Assembly: GCA_029261795.1 (NCBI GenBank)
Contig: JAJDAP010000033.1
Location: forward strand, 51,978-115,977
From: Deltaproteobacteria bacterium
Lineage (GTDB): Bacteria; Myxococcota_A; UBA9160; UBA6930
Direction of reading: 5' to 3'
Length of the DNA: 64,000 bases
Shown here: positions 1 to 7,821 of the stretch, piece by piece
How positions within the stretch are numbered: position 1 is the stretch's first letter
How the letters are laid out: each line of letters begins with the position of its first letter
The notes under the pieces: generated by a model
The model's database searches: none
What the model was told of the DNA's origin: nothing
Seen by the model: the letters and a program-made list of their open reading frames with translations, nothing else
Position numbers and translations under genes: made by a program

Positions 1-433
1 TCCGTCTCGATCTCTTCGGAAGTGACGCCGCCGGTGTTGCGCATCTCGGAGATGGGCGTGTAGCCGAGCATGCCGCTGTAGATGTTGAGGCTCACGAAGT
101 CGAAGACCGCGAGGTTCCCGCGAATGACGTAGTCGTGGTCGCCTCGAACGTGCGCGCTCAGGTAGAGGCTGTCCGGGTTGTTCCATCCGATCTGGGCCAC
201 CGAGTTCGGGAAGCGCACGAATGCGGATAGTCGGGGTCGTTGTGGTCGGTCTCCGTCGCGATCATCGAGCTCAGGAATCGCGCGAGGTGCCGATAACCCT
301 CCGCCGCGGTCTGATCATCTTCGTTGAAGGGCGCGTCCTCCACCAACTCGCCAAGGGCTTCGATCTCCCGCGCGAACTCCTTCCACACCTCGTTCGCCGA
401 TTCCTGCCATGCCTCGAGACTACCGCAAGACAT
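1..433 (-). pseudogene. DUF1214-type protein, partial and frameshifted
   Basis: A gene that runs off the left edge of the window. From an ATG at 433 the frame reads MSCGSLEAWQESANEVWKEF and onward to about base 221. There the recognisable protein continues in another minus-strand frame (FVRFPNSVAQIGWNNPDSLY...), so one base appears to be missing, while the original frame hits a stop at 158. The combined product, with FADPDYP-like and GWNNPDSLYLSA-like stretches followed by a beta-rich region, resembles the N-terminal part of DUF1214/DUF1254 proteins of unknown function found beside lipid and steroid catabolism genes. It could be a decayed gene or a single-base sequencing error. No clear ribosome binding site precedes the ATG. 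Confidence 0.55.
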
Positions 434-510
434 CGCGGCGGGGCCTCAGCGAAGTTGGCGAGACGGTTCCGGGCGCCTCGGCCCGGCCTCAATTGCGTCA
501 TGCGGTGGGT

Positions 511-1443
511 TCATCGGGTCGTCGCGCGCTCCGCCTCCATGGAAGCAGCGATCATCTCGAGCCAGACGCGCGCGGGAACGAGATCGCTGCTCCAGGCCGC
601 CCAATCCTCGGGCAGCCCGGCAGCGATGATCTCGTCTGCGCTGGCGCCACTAACGAACCGGGGTTCTGCAAACCGACGTGTCTCACGAATCATCGTCCGG
701 TACGCGTCGACCTCGTCGTAGTCGAGCACCCCACCGTGACCGGGAATGAACCTGAAGTCCTTCGCCGCTTCCGTTAGCAGCTTGCCGAGCGCGCGTTCCA
801 GGCCCGCGACCGTGCCACCGTTGTGAACGTCCACGTAGGGGAATGCACCGGGCCAGATCAGGTCGCCCACGGCGGCGACCTTCTCCACATCGAAGTAGAC
901 GACCAGGTCGCTGTCGGTGTGGGCCCGCGGGTAGTGGACGACTCGGATGGCGCCCTGCCCGGTGGGGAACTCGAACGAGCCCGAGATGGCCCGAGTCGGC
1001 AATCCAGCCGCCGTTCGCGCCGGGAACGTGTGGTGCGATCCCGGTTTCGTCAGGCCGAACCCCTGCTGTGGCCGAGATAGGCGATCGAAGACGTTCTCAT
1101 GCGCCACCACCTCGGTATCCACCGAGTACCGCTCGATGCCGCCGCTGTGATCCGGGTGCCAATGCGTCACGACGACCAGCCCGATGGGTGCTCTTGCGAT
1201 TTCTTCCGCGCGTTCGCGCTTCGAGCCGGCGAGCGGTTGAAGCTGCGTATCGACCACGATCCCGGTCTCGCCATCGGCGTAGACGACGACGTTGGCTCCG
1301 ATCTGATCGAGCACGTTCCTCTGCGTGAGTACAGCCACGGAATCGGTAACCCGTGTGAGCCCTCCGTAACCGAAGAAGAAGTGATAGGCGGCGGCCGCGG
1401 AGACGAGCAAGGCGGCCGCGACGACGCCGCCGAACCGCTTCAT
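511..1443 (-). CDS. MBL-fold metallo-hydrolase, exported or membrane anchored
   Basis: A 310-residue metallo-beta-lactamase-fold hydrolase. Residues 1-25 (MKRFGGVVAAALLVSAAAAY) form a signal peptide or anchor, so it acts outside the cytoplasm. The zinc motif HxHxDH is visible as THWHPDHSGG, followed by a later HYPRAHTDSD histidine/aspartate pair, GDLIWPG, and FIPGHG near the C terminus, the full ligand set of the family. The substrate cannot be told; relatives are class B-like hydrolases and quinoprotein-relay-type MBL proteins. The start ATG (1441-1443) overlaps the TGA of the upstream TetR-like gene by four bases, so the two are translationally coupled. A long in-frame extension upstream exists, but it lies inside the TetR gene and is not coding here. 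Confidence 0.8.
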   Translation of the reverse strand: MKRFGGVVAAALLVSAAAAYHFFFGYGGLTRVTDSVAVLTQRNVLDQIGANVVVYADGETGIVVDTQLQPLAGSKRERAEEIARAPIGLVVVTHWHPDHSGGIERYSVDTEVVAHENVFDRLSRPQQGFGLTKPGSHHTFPARTAAGLPTRAISGSFEFPTGQGAIRVVHYPRAHTDSDLVVYFDVEKVAAVGDLIWPGAFPYVDVHNGGTVAGLERALGKLLTEAAKDFRFIPGHGGVLDYDEVDAYRTMIRETRRFAEPRFVSGASADEIIAAGLPEDWAAWSSDLVPARVWLEMIAASMEAERATTR

Positions 1444-2042
1444 CGGCTCAGATCTTCGGCCACCAGGTACCGATGCATGACATCGGCCACGCGGCGGGCG
1501 ATCGATCGGGTGTCGCGCGGCTGCGGATAGAGGCTGGCGTCTCCGAAGACGATCGCGTCGCGAAGCATGGCGGACATGCAGGCCATCGCCGTCCGGATCG
1601 CGACACGCGGCCGACCGTGCACGATCTCGTTGCGCTTCTGGAGCAGCAGCCGCTCCATCTGGGAGACGATCCCCTCGTTGTAGGCGACGCGCGCTTCGTC
1701 CTCGCCACTCAGCGGCATCATGCGGGAGCTCACGTAGACGACGGCAAGCACGCCCCGGTACTTCGCGTAGATCTTGGCGTTCCGTGCCGCGACGTGGGTC
1801 AGCAACTCGCGCATGCTCTTGCGGGACCAGTCCGCGGCGAGGGCCTCCTCGATTTCCCAACGGGTCTCGCGAGCGAGCTGATCGAACAAGGTGCCGAGGA
1901 GCGCGTCCTTGTTCTCGAAGCGGGAGTAGAAAGCACCCACCGATATGCTCGCGCGGGCCGCGATCTCGGCGATCGATACTTCGTCGTAGGACTTCTCGGA
2001 GATCAGCGCGGTTCCGGATGACAGAATCCGGTCGAGCGTCTG
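1440..2042 (-). CDS. TetR-family regulator lacking a usable start codon
   Basis: The minus-strand frame encodes a TetR repressor. The helix-turn-helix reads SYDEVSIAEIAARASISVGA then FYSRFENKDALL, followed by a helical ligand domain of about 130 residues ending LVAEDLSR. The HTH is complete from QTLDRILSSG on, but the codon before it is TAA, which is the stop of the upstream lipoprotein gene in the same frame. No ATG, GTG or TTG occurs between that stop and the GTG in the middle of the recognition helix (about 1940). Either a CTG/ATT start is used, or the first ~12 residues and the start were lost by mutation, or the base sequence is wrong. From the GTG alone the protein could not bind DNA. 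It is co-directional with both neighbours. Confidence 0.6.
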   Translation of the reverse strand, partial: QTLDRILSSGTALISEKSYDEVSIAEIAARASISVGAFYSRFENKDALLGTLFDQLARETRWEIEEALAADWSRKSMRELLTHVAARNAKIYAKYRGVLAVVYVSSRMMPLSGEDEARVAYNEGIVSQMERLLLQKRNEIVHGRPRVAIRTAMACMSAMLRDAIVFGDASLYPQPRDTRSIARRVADVMHRYLVAEDLSR

Positions 2043-3104
2043 TTAGCGGGGTGCCTTCTCGAAATCGTAGAGCAGCATTCCCTCGGCGTTGCCGTGGCCG
2101 CCACCCTTGACGCGCAGGCCGAACGCCATCTTGCGGCCATCGGGGCTGATCACCGGATTGTTGGCGCCATAGCCTCTGTACTCGGAGAAGTAGGTGAGCC
2201 GCTCTGGAACGCCGCGGCCATCGAGCGGCAGTCGCCAGATGTCGATGTCGCCGACCGGCACGGCCGTGTATGTGTCGACCTCGCGCTCGATGGCGATGCT
2301 CTCGCCATCCGGGAAGACGCCTTCCGCCTCGTCGTAGGCCCAAGCGCGGGAGTAGTTGGTCAGTTCGCCCGACTCGAGATCAATGCCCATCACCTCGCCG
2401 CCTCTGTAGGCGTACGCGGTGAACAGCAGCTCTCGGTCGTCGGGTGGGCGGAAGTCCTGGGATTCCAGATGGGCCAGGTACATGAAATCTCCGCGATCTA
2501 CCCGCTTCCGCCGGTCGACGAGTCGCGCCTTGCCTCCCACGAACTCGACCCGGCCCGTCCAGATTTCCGACGCACCGAACAGGGGATCGTCCCGAGACTC
2601 CGACACGGTCCAGGCGATCTGCATGTCGCGCCGCGATACGGCGGGGCCCTCGAAGCAGGGCGTCTCGAGGGGCTGGGCAGGCCCCTCGAGGCTGCGCGAC
2701 AGGTACCACATCTCGGCGTTCCAGCGACCGCCTTCTGCCTCGTCTTCTACCGCCCGGACCGGCCCACATAGCAACAGGTCGCCGTTTGCGAGATAGCGCG
2801 CGCGCGTGAACCCGCGGTGCTCGAAATGTCGTGTCAGGATGCGGCGCTCACCCGTCGCTAGTTCGAGTTCGTAGACATCGCCGACGAGCGCGTCGAGATA
2901 GAGGAGATGGTTTCCGTCGCCCGACCAGTCGGGGCGAACCCCCGACGGGAGCAGCGGACTGATCCATATGGGCAGCTCGTCCATCGGTGAGCCGGTCCGG
3001 CTCCCGACGCCCGCCGAGCGACCGCAACCGACCAGACTCGACGCGAGCAGCAGCCAGACGAGCCCGATGTGCAGCGGTCTCCCGATTCTGCCAGGCCGGT
3101 TCAC
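2043..3104 (-). CDS. TolB-like beta-propeller lipoprotein
   Basis: A 353-residue exported lipoprotein. The N terminus has a signal peptide ending in a lipobox (LLLASSLVGC). The body carries repeated WD40/PD40-type strands (RPDWSGDGNHLLYLD, NNPVISPDGRKMAFG), typical of TolB-like or peptidase-S9 N-terminal propellers. No catalytic triad is visible, so it is probably a binding or scaffold protein in the periplasm. Its ATG overlaps the stop of the upstream membrane protein by four bases (3101-3104), so the two are in one operon. The TAA that ends it sits directly in front of the start-less TetR frame. Confidence 0.65.
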   Translation of the reverse strand: MNRPGRIGRPLHIGLVWLLLASSLVGCGRSAGVGSRTGSPMDELPIWISPLLPSGVRPDWSGDGNHLLYLDALVGDVYELELATGERRILTRHFEHRGFTRARYLANGDLLLCGPVRAVEDEAEGGRWNAEMWYLSRSLEGPAQPLETPCFEGPAVSRRDMQIAWTVSESRDDPLFGASEIWTGRVEFVGGKARLVDRRKRVDRGDFMYLAHLESQDFRPPDDRELLFTAYAYRGGEVMGIDLESGELTNYSRAWAYDEAEGVFPDGESIAIEREVDTYTAVPVGDIDIWRLPLDGRGVPERLTYFSEYRGYGANNPVISPDGRKMAFGLRVKGGGHGNAEGMLLYDFEKAPR

Positions 3105-3646
3105 GCGCCGCGGCCCACGATCTCACCGGCCACGGGCATGTGCGCAATGGTCTTTGCTTCGAGGCCGGCCATCGCTTCGTCGACCAGCTGGACGAACTCG
3201 GGCGATTCCAGTTCGTGCCAGATGCGGTTGAGTCCCCACTCCTCCCGCATCGTGGCGGACTTGCGTCCTTCGCTGGCGACGCTGAGCACCGCCTGCCGGG
3301 CGAGCCCCGCTGCGCCAACGGTCCTGGCGCGTACGAAGTTGGCACGTTGGGTGTTCGTGAAGTCGATCCAAACGAAGCTGAGACGCACGCGCGCAATCGC
3401 ATCGAGCGGCTCGTCCTTGCCGGCCGCGTGCCAGATCCGCATCAGGTCCTCGTTCTCCATGAGGCGCCCGCGCCAGCGCCCGATCGAGTCGCTGTGGCGA
3501 TCCAGGGCCGAAGCGCGTTCGAGCCGGTTGGACTCCTGCGTGGCCCGCGTGCTGTCGCGAATCTGGAAGACCAGGATGATCAGCGTCGCCACCACGGCCG
3601 CAGCGCCGACGATCTCCCCGACGGCGCCGATCGCTTCCCAGTTCAT
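3101..3646 (-). CDS. Small membrane-anchored protein of unknown function
   Basis: 181 residues. MNWEAIGAVGEIVGAAAVVA followed by TLIILVFQIR gives a single N-terminal membrane segment (about residues 8-29). The rest is a soluble, helix-rich, charged domain with a conserved-looking FVWIDFTNTQRANFVRAR stretch. Proteins of this layout (MNWEAIGAxGEIxGA...QIRxNT) are common in proteobacteria next to regulators and catabolic genes, but no activity has been assigned. First gene of the leftward operon 3646 to 511. Confidence 0.55.
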   Translation of the reverse strand: MNWEAIGAVGEIVGAAAVVATLIILVFQIRDSTRATQESNRLERASALDRHSDSIGRWRGRLMENEDLMRIWHAAGKDEPLDAIARVRLSFVWIDFTNTQRANFVRARTVGAAGLARQAVLSVASEGRKSATMREEWGLNRIWHELESPEFVQLVDEAMAGLEAKTIAHMPVAGEIVGRGA

Positions 3647-3690
3647 GCCTTCAGGCTAACGCAGCGCCGATGGGCAGCGTTCATCCTGTA

Positions 3691-3703
3691 GCACTGCCAG
3701 TGC
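3691..3703. promoter_or_regulatory. 13-bp palindrome in divergent promoter region
   Basis: GCACTG-C-CAGTGC is a perfect inverted repeat with a one-base centre. It lies in the 193-bp gap between the leftward operon starting at 3646 and the rightward thiolase gene at 3840. Its position suits a repressor site, possibly for the TetR-like product encoded at the end of the leftward operon. This is inference from position and symmetry only. Confidence 0.3.
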
Positions 3704-3839
3704 AAACCTCCCCAGAGTCGGCCCTTTCGTGACGATTCGCCCCGTGAGCAGTGGCTGCATCCCGATCCGCAAGCGCGAGCGGCCTTCTCGGCAGCGGCAC
3801 ATCGCTTGCAACGCCCCTGCGGAGGTCGCGGGAGGGCGA

Positions 3840-5342
3840 ATGGAACATCTTCAGCTGCCGGCCCTCTCGGGGAGCGCGCAATGGGTTGGACGGACACTCG
3901 ATCCGGGTGCCTGTGCCGACCCGGTGTCGCTACTCGCCTCGCTCGCCGAGGAGGCTGCCGAGGACGCCCAGGGCGGGCGCCGACTGCTCGACGCGATCGA
4001 CACCATCGGGTTGCTCGGCTCCGCGGGCTGGTCGCCCGACAATGGACCGCGGCTGCTGGGCGAGCGACTCGGCGTGAAGCCTCACTGCGAGATCGAGACG
4101 GCCGTGGGAGGCGAGATCCCGATCACGCTGGTCAACCACGTGGCCGACCGGATCGTCCGCGGGCAGACACGGGTCGCCCTGATCGGGGGCGTCCATCTGA
4201 TGCGCGTGCTGAAGGCTGCCGCGGCCAGCGGCGAGCGGCCGAACTGGCCGAGCCGTTCCGGCGGAGCGCCTCAGGTGCTGGGCGAGCCGCGCTCCGGCCA
4301 CAGCGAACGCGAGCAGAATGGCGGGCTCGACGCACCCATCCATCTCTACCCGCTGATCGAGAACGCCATCCGCGCCCGGCTCGGCCGTGGTCTCGAGGAG
4401 CATCGCGAGGCGCTCGGCCGCCTGTTTGCGCCGTTCACGCGGGTGGCGGCCGAGAACCCGTATGCGTGGTTCCCGGTGGAACGCTCTGCGGCGGAGCTGA
4501 CCCGGATCAGCGCCGCGAACCGCATGATCTCGTACCCGTACACGAAGTATCTGAACGCGGTGCTCGATACCAATCAGGCCGCCGTGCTGATCCTGTGCTC
4601 GGCCGAAGCGGCGCGATCCCTCGGAGTTCCCGAAAGACGTCTGGTCCACTGGTGGGGAGGCGCCCATACCCAGGAACGCGCCTGGAACGTGAGCGAGCGT
4701 CCGGAGATCGGAGACTCCCCCGCGCTCCGCGAATGTGCGCGCCGCACCTTGACCCGCGCTGGAATGACGGGAGACGATCTCGGCATCGCCGATTTCTACA
4801 GCTGCTTTCCCGCCCCGGTTCAACTCGCCTGCGACGCATACGGGATCTCCGAGGACGATCCCCGAGGCCTCACGGTGACGGGCGGGCTCCCCTACTTCGG
4901 CGGTCCCGGCAGCGGCTACCCGCTACACGCGATCGCGACGATGTCGCAGCGGCTTCGCGCGCAGCCCGGCGAGAAGGGTCTCACCACCGGCAACGGCTGG
5001 TACGCGACGAAGCACTCGGCGTGCGTCTGGTCGACGGAGCCCCCGCCGCCTGCCGTGGTCGCACCCGTGGAGGCGCGGGCCGAGGTCGGCCCGCAACCCC
5101 TTACCGTGGTGGATGCACCCTCGGGAGCGGCCCGCGTGGCCTCCTATACCGTCGCGTTCGGACGCGACGGGCAGCCGTCACGCGGAATCGTCGTTGCCGA
5201 CCTCCCCTCCGGCGAGCGCTGTGTGGTCGACACGCCCGGCGACGTGCCGTTCCTCGAGGATTTCGTCGCCCGCGAACAGGTCGGAGCGACGGGCATCATC
5301 CGGGATGGCGCGGGAGCCCCCGTCTTCATACCCGGTGGATGA
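3840..5342 (+). CDS. SCP-x-type thiolase-like protein with C-terminal OB-like domain
   Basis: 500 residues from the ATG at 3840, preceded by GGGAGGG five bases upstream; a longer frame exists but lacks this signal. It has the layout of acetyl-CoA acetyltransferase/SCP-2 thiolase-like proteins: PVSLLASLAEEAA..., TAVGGEIPITLVNHVAD, FYSCFPAPVQLACDAYGI and GGLPYFGGPGSGYPLHAI. The strand that normally carries the acylated cysteine (residues about 85-95) has no cysteine, so classical thiolysis is doubtful. The last ~100 residues (from about 400, VASYTVAFGRDGQPSRGIVV) look like an OB-fold appended domain seen in this subfamily. Role in CoA-ester chemistry of lipids or steroids is inferred from the family. 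Confidence 0.7.
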   Translation: MEHLQLPALSGSAQWVGRTLDPGACADPVSLLASLAEEAAEDAQGGRRLLDAIDTIGLLGSAGWSPDNGPRLLGERLGVKPHCEIETAVGGEIPITLVNHVADRIVRGQTRVALIGGVHLMRVLKAAAASGERPNWPSRSGGAPQVLGEPRSGHSEREQNGGLDAPIHLYPLIENAIRARLGRGLEEHREALGRLFAPFTRVAAENPYAWFPVERSAAELTRISAANRMISYPYTKYLNAVLDTNQAAVLILCSAEAARSLGVPERRLVHWWGGAHTQERAWNVSERPEIGDSPALRECARRTLTRAGMTGDDLGIADFYSCFPAPVQLACDAYGISEDDPRGLTVTGGLPYFGGPGSGYPLHAIATMSQRLRAQPGEKGLTTGNGWYATKHSACVWSTEPPPPAVVAPVEARAEVGPQPLTVVDAPSGAARVASYTVAFGRDGQPSRGIVVADLPSGERCVVDTPGDVPFLEDFVAREQVGATGIIRDGAGAPVFIPGG

Positions 5343-5475
5343 TCCAGGCGAGGCCTCGCCCCCGCCTGGAGGAAGATGCAATCAAAAGGGCCCCTCGCTC
5401 GTCTACCCGTAGAGCGCGCCCGCTCAACCTTGCGACGGGAGACCCCGAAGCAGGAATCACGAAGGAGAAAACAAG

Positions 5476-5886
5476 ATGACCATCGGGAAGATCTGGCCCT
5501 CGAAAATCGGGGCGATCGCCCTGGCATTGCTGCTCGGAATCATGGCGACGGCGGCCAGCGCCGCGGACGATCCCTCGATCAAGGGAGACCTGCGAACCAA
5601 CGTCCATGGGGCGATGGACCAGTTCGTGGCCGACAACACGGTAGATGGCGTGCTGCGCCTCTACGACGCAGTCGACGGCAAGCTGCTCAGCCTCCGCTCT
5701 TATGAGCTGCACAGCGGCATCGTCAAGAAGGGCGATTTCTACGTGAGCTGTGCGGATTTCGTGGACCAGGAAGGACGCAAGATCGACGTCGATTTCCTGG
5801 TGCTGCCGAAGGACGGCAAGCTCCAGACCAGCCAGGGGATCGTGCACTCCATCGAGGGTGAGAAGCGCAAGTACCACCTCGAATAG
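5476..5886 (+). CDS. Secreted protein of unknown function
   Basis: 136 residues with a clear Sec signal peptide (IGAIALALLLGIMATAASAA, cleavage near residue 29). The mature part has an N-terminal helix (NVHGAMDQFVADNTVDG), then a small beta domain with a single cysteine in YVSCADFVDQEGRKIDVDFL. A GGAG-containing ribosome site (gaaggagaaaac) precedes the ATG. It lies 17 bp ahead of an ECF sigma/anti-sigma pair and may be part of that regulon or its envelope sensor input. No family recognised. Confidence 0.55.
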   Translation: MTIGKIWPSKIGAIALALLLGIMATAASAADDPSIKGDLRTNVHGAMDQFVADNTVDGVLRLYDAVDGKLLSLRSYELHSGIVKKGDFYVSCADFVDQEGRKIDVDFLVLPKDGKLQTSQGIVHSIEGEKRKYHLE

Positions 5887-5903
5887 GGAGCCCTGGAGCG
5901 CGA

Positions 5904-6449
5904 GTGAAGAAGCGATCCATGCAATTGCGCGCCCGATCCGGCGAGAGCGAGAAGGCCCGGGACGAAGATCTCGATGAGCTGTTTCAGCGAGGTTTTCGCT
6001 ACGCCCTGGCACTCAGCCACGATCCGGATCGGGCGGCGGACCTGCTCCAGGACGCCTGCGTCTCGTGCCTGCGCGCGGGCGCAGCGTGGCGCACCGGGTA
6101 CCTGTTCTCGGCGATTCGCAGCCGCTTCGTCGATCAGTACCGAAGACAGATGATCTCCGTGGTCGAGCCGATCGGTGACCCGGGCGCCCTGGAGCGGGCC
6201 GGAGCAGCCGAGGATCCGACACACGACGAGCTTTTCCGGGCCGATCTCGATCACCTCGATCGCGCCCTCGGAGGCCTCCGAGCTGACGAGCGCGAGGCAC
6301 TCTATTTGAGCGCCGTCGAGGGATACAGCGCCCGGGAGATCGCGGAAGCGACTGGACGTCCCCGGGGCACGGTCCTGAGCGTCATCCACCGCGCCCGGCG
6401 CAAGCTTCGCGATCGGCTCCGTGATTCGGGCATCGAGGAGACCCTATGA
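5904..6449 (+). CDS. ECF-type RNA polymerase sigma factor
   Basis: 181 residues. Region 2 is visible as DEDLDELFQRGFRYALALSH and DRAADLLQDACVSCLRAG; region 4 as ALGGLRADEREALYLSAVEG with the helix-turn-helix YSAREIAEATGRPRGTVLSV, then IHRARRKLRDRL. It directs RNA polymerase to a specific promoter set on release from its anti-sigma partner. The stop overlaps the start of the next gene by four bases (ATGA at 6446-6449), the usual arrangement for an ECF and its anti-sigma factor. The start codon is GTG at 5904; a downstream in-frame ATG (5919, MQLRARSG) is an alternative. Confidence 0.8.
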   Translation: MKKRSMQLRARSGESEKARDEDLDELFQRGFRYALALSHDPDRAADLLQDACVSCLRAGAAWRTGYLFSAIRSRFVDQYRRQMISVVEPIGDPGALERAGAAEDPTHDELFRADLDHLDRALGGLRADEREALYLSAVEGYSAREIAEATGRPRGTVLSVIHRARRKLRDRLRDSGIEETL

Positions 6450-7078
6450 GTAGAGAACGTCTGGACGGTCACCTGCGCCGCTACTACGGCTCGCAGCAGC
6501 TCGACGCGACGACGCTCGAGCGCCTGAAGCAGCTCGCACAGGTCGAGACGCGAGCCGAAGTGCCGGAGTCATCGACGCACGGCTCCCAAGGGCGACGCCG
6601 CTTCGCTTCCCGCTTGCTGGGCGCAACGACCGCAGTCGCGGCCCTGGTGCTGCTGACGTTCGTCTTGCCCGCCCTTCGCAGCGACCCGGTCGCCCGCCCC
6701 GAAGCGCTAGCGGGCTCCATCGCGCGCGAGATCGCGCTCAACCACGTCAAGAACCTGACGGTCGAGTTCCCCGCCGAGGGCTACCCGGGGCTCCGTGAAC
6801 AGATGGGCAAGCTCGACTTCTCGCTCCGTTCGCCGGAACACACCGGCGGCGGCGGCGCCTTCCGGGTGATCGGGGGGCGCTACTGCTCGATCCAGGGCCA
6901 GTTGGCCGCACAGATCAAGCTCGAGGACGGGGCGGGCCGGCTGCTGACGCTCTACCAGACCGACTTCAGCGAAGATTTCGAGGGGCTTTCCATGCAGCAG
7001 CGCGAACTCGAGGGAATCCAGATCCGGATCTGGCGCGAGGGCGACCTGCTCTTCGGACTCGCCGCCTCGGAGATCTGA
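6446..7078 (+). CDS. Putative transmembrane anti-sigma factor
   Basis: 210 residues. A short cytoplasmic N-terminal helical part (HLRRYYGSQQLDATTLERLK) is followed by one membrane segment (about residues 52-72, LLGATTAVAALVLLTFVLPA) and a periplasmic domain of ~130 residues with one cysteine (GGRYCSIQGQLAAQIK). This topology, and the four-base overlap with the ECF sigma gene, match a RskA-like or ZAS-less anti-sigma factor. No HxxxCxxC zinc motif is present in the cytoplasmic part. The periplasmic part could sense an envelope or metal signal relevant to the island that starts 740 bp downstream; that link is inference. Confidence 0.6.
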   Translation: MSRERLDGHLRRYYGSQQLDATTLERLKQLAQVETRAEVPESSTHGSQGRRRFASRLLGATTAVAALVLLTFVLPALRSDPVARPEALAGSIAREIALNHVKNLTVEFPAEGYPGLREQMGKLDFSLRSPEHTGGGGAFRVIGGRYCSIQGQLAAQIKLEDGAGRLLTLYQTDFSEDFEGLSMQQRELEGIQIRIWREGDLLFGLAASEI

Positions 7079-7821
7079 GCCAGTCTGCGCTCAGATCCGC
7101 GGGCACCTGCCAGCGAGCACGCCCCGTAGCCCTCGGCATCGAACGACCTTCGGGGTTTGAGCCGAGACGGATCGGTCGCTGCTAGTTCGGAGCGTTCGGG
7201 ATGCTCGATCGTTTCTTCGGACTCGGCCCGAAAGGATCTCGCCGCCCATGCTGAACTCGGGCGAGGTCGGGACGCCGACCAACCGTTCGATCGGCGTCCC
7301 GATAGGTGGGGCTCGTGGCCCGTCGCGCCCGAGGCAAAGAGCCCCACTCGCATGCGCGACGTGTAGAAGAATCCCTCAGATCCGGTGGTCTGGTTCGCTT
7401 GCGAAGCGGCGGGAGCTTCGAGGCGCGACACATTCCGCGCTTCCCGCTGCGCCCGAAGAGGCGTCTCGCGCCGTGATTGCGCCGAAATCCATCCGCGCAA
7501 TCGCGGCGGCGCCGAAACCAGCGGATTCAATCGATGTTGGTCTGCGGTTTGCATCGACCCCTTTCAGCTGGCCCGAGTGGGCCTGCGAAAAGGAGCGCTT
7601 CGCTTGGTCCCGGTCAGAACCTTCGTGGATGAGATCGAGGACACGTGCGACGGGCCAGGAGCGTGGCGTAACGGCACATCGAGCCAGCCCGGAACCTCCA
7701 GGACCAACGCGACGCCGGTTTGTCGTCGTCTCCTTCCGAGCAGGAAGGGCGATCGATGAGTTCGCCGCTGCTGCGCCGCCCTTGTTTCGATGTCACACCC
7801 CCGACCACTGGGAGAACGAGA
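7079..7821. other. 743-bp gene-free stretch before the copper/molybdenum island
   Basis: No open frame here has a ribosome site, codon pattern or motif that supports a gene. It holds a 12-bp-stem hairpin (7267-7302), a smaller CCTTCC/GGAAGG hairpin (7732-7748), and must hold the promoter of the operon that starts at 7822. It is the longest gene-free stretch of the window. Confidence 0.6.
7267..7302. promoter_or_regulatory. Long perfect inverted repeat / hairpin
   Basis: TCGGGACGCCGA (7267-7278) and TCGGCGTCCCGA (7291-7302) are perfect complements of 12 bp around a 12-base loop. No T-run follows, so it is not a standard intrinsic terminator. It is either an operator for a dimeric regulator or an RNA hairpin between the anti-sigma gene and the metalloenzyme operon. 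Confidence 0.45.

Noticed and set aside
511..2343. A 610-residue open frame covering the TetR and metallo-hydrolase genes
   Set aside because: Its first 300 residues are arginine-rich shadow sequence opposite the TetR and lipoprotein frames; the real protein begins at 1443.
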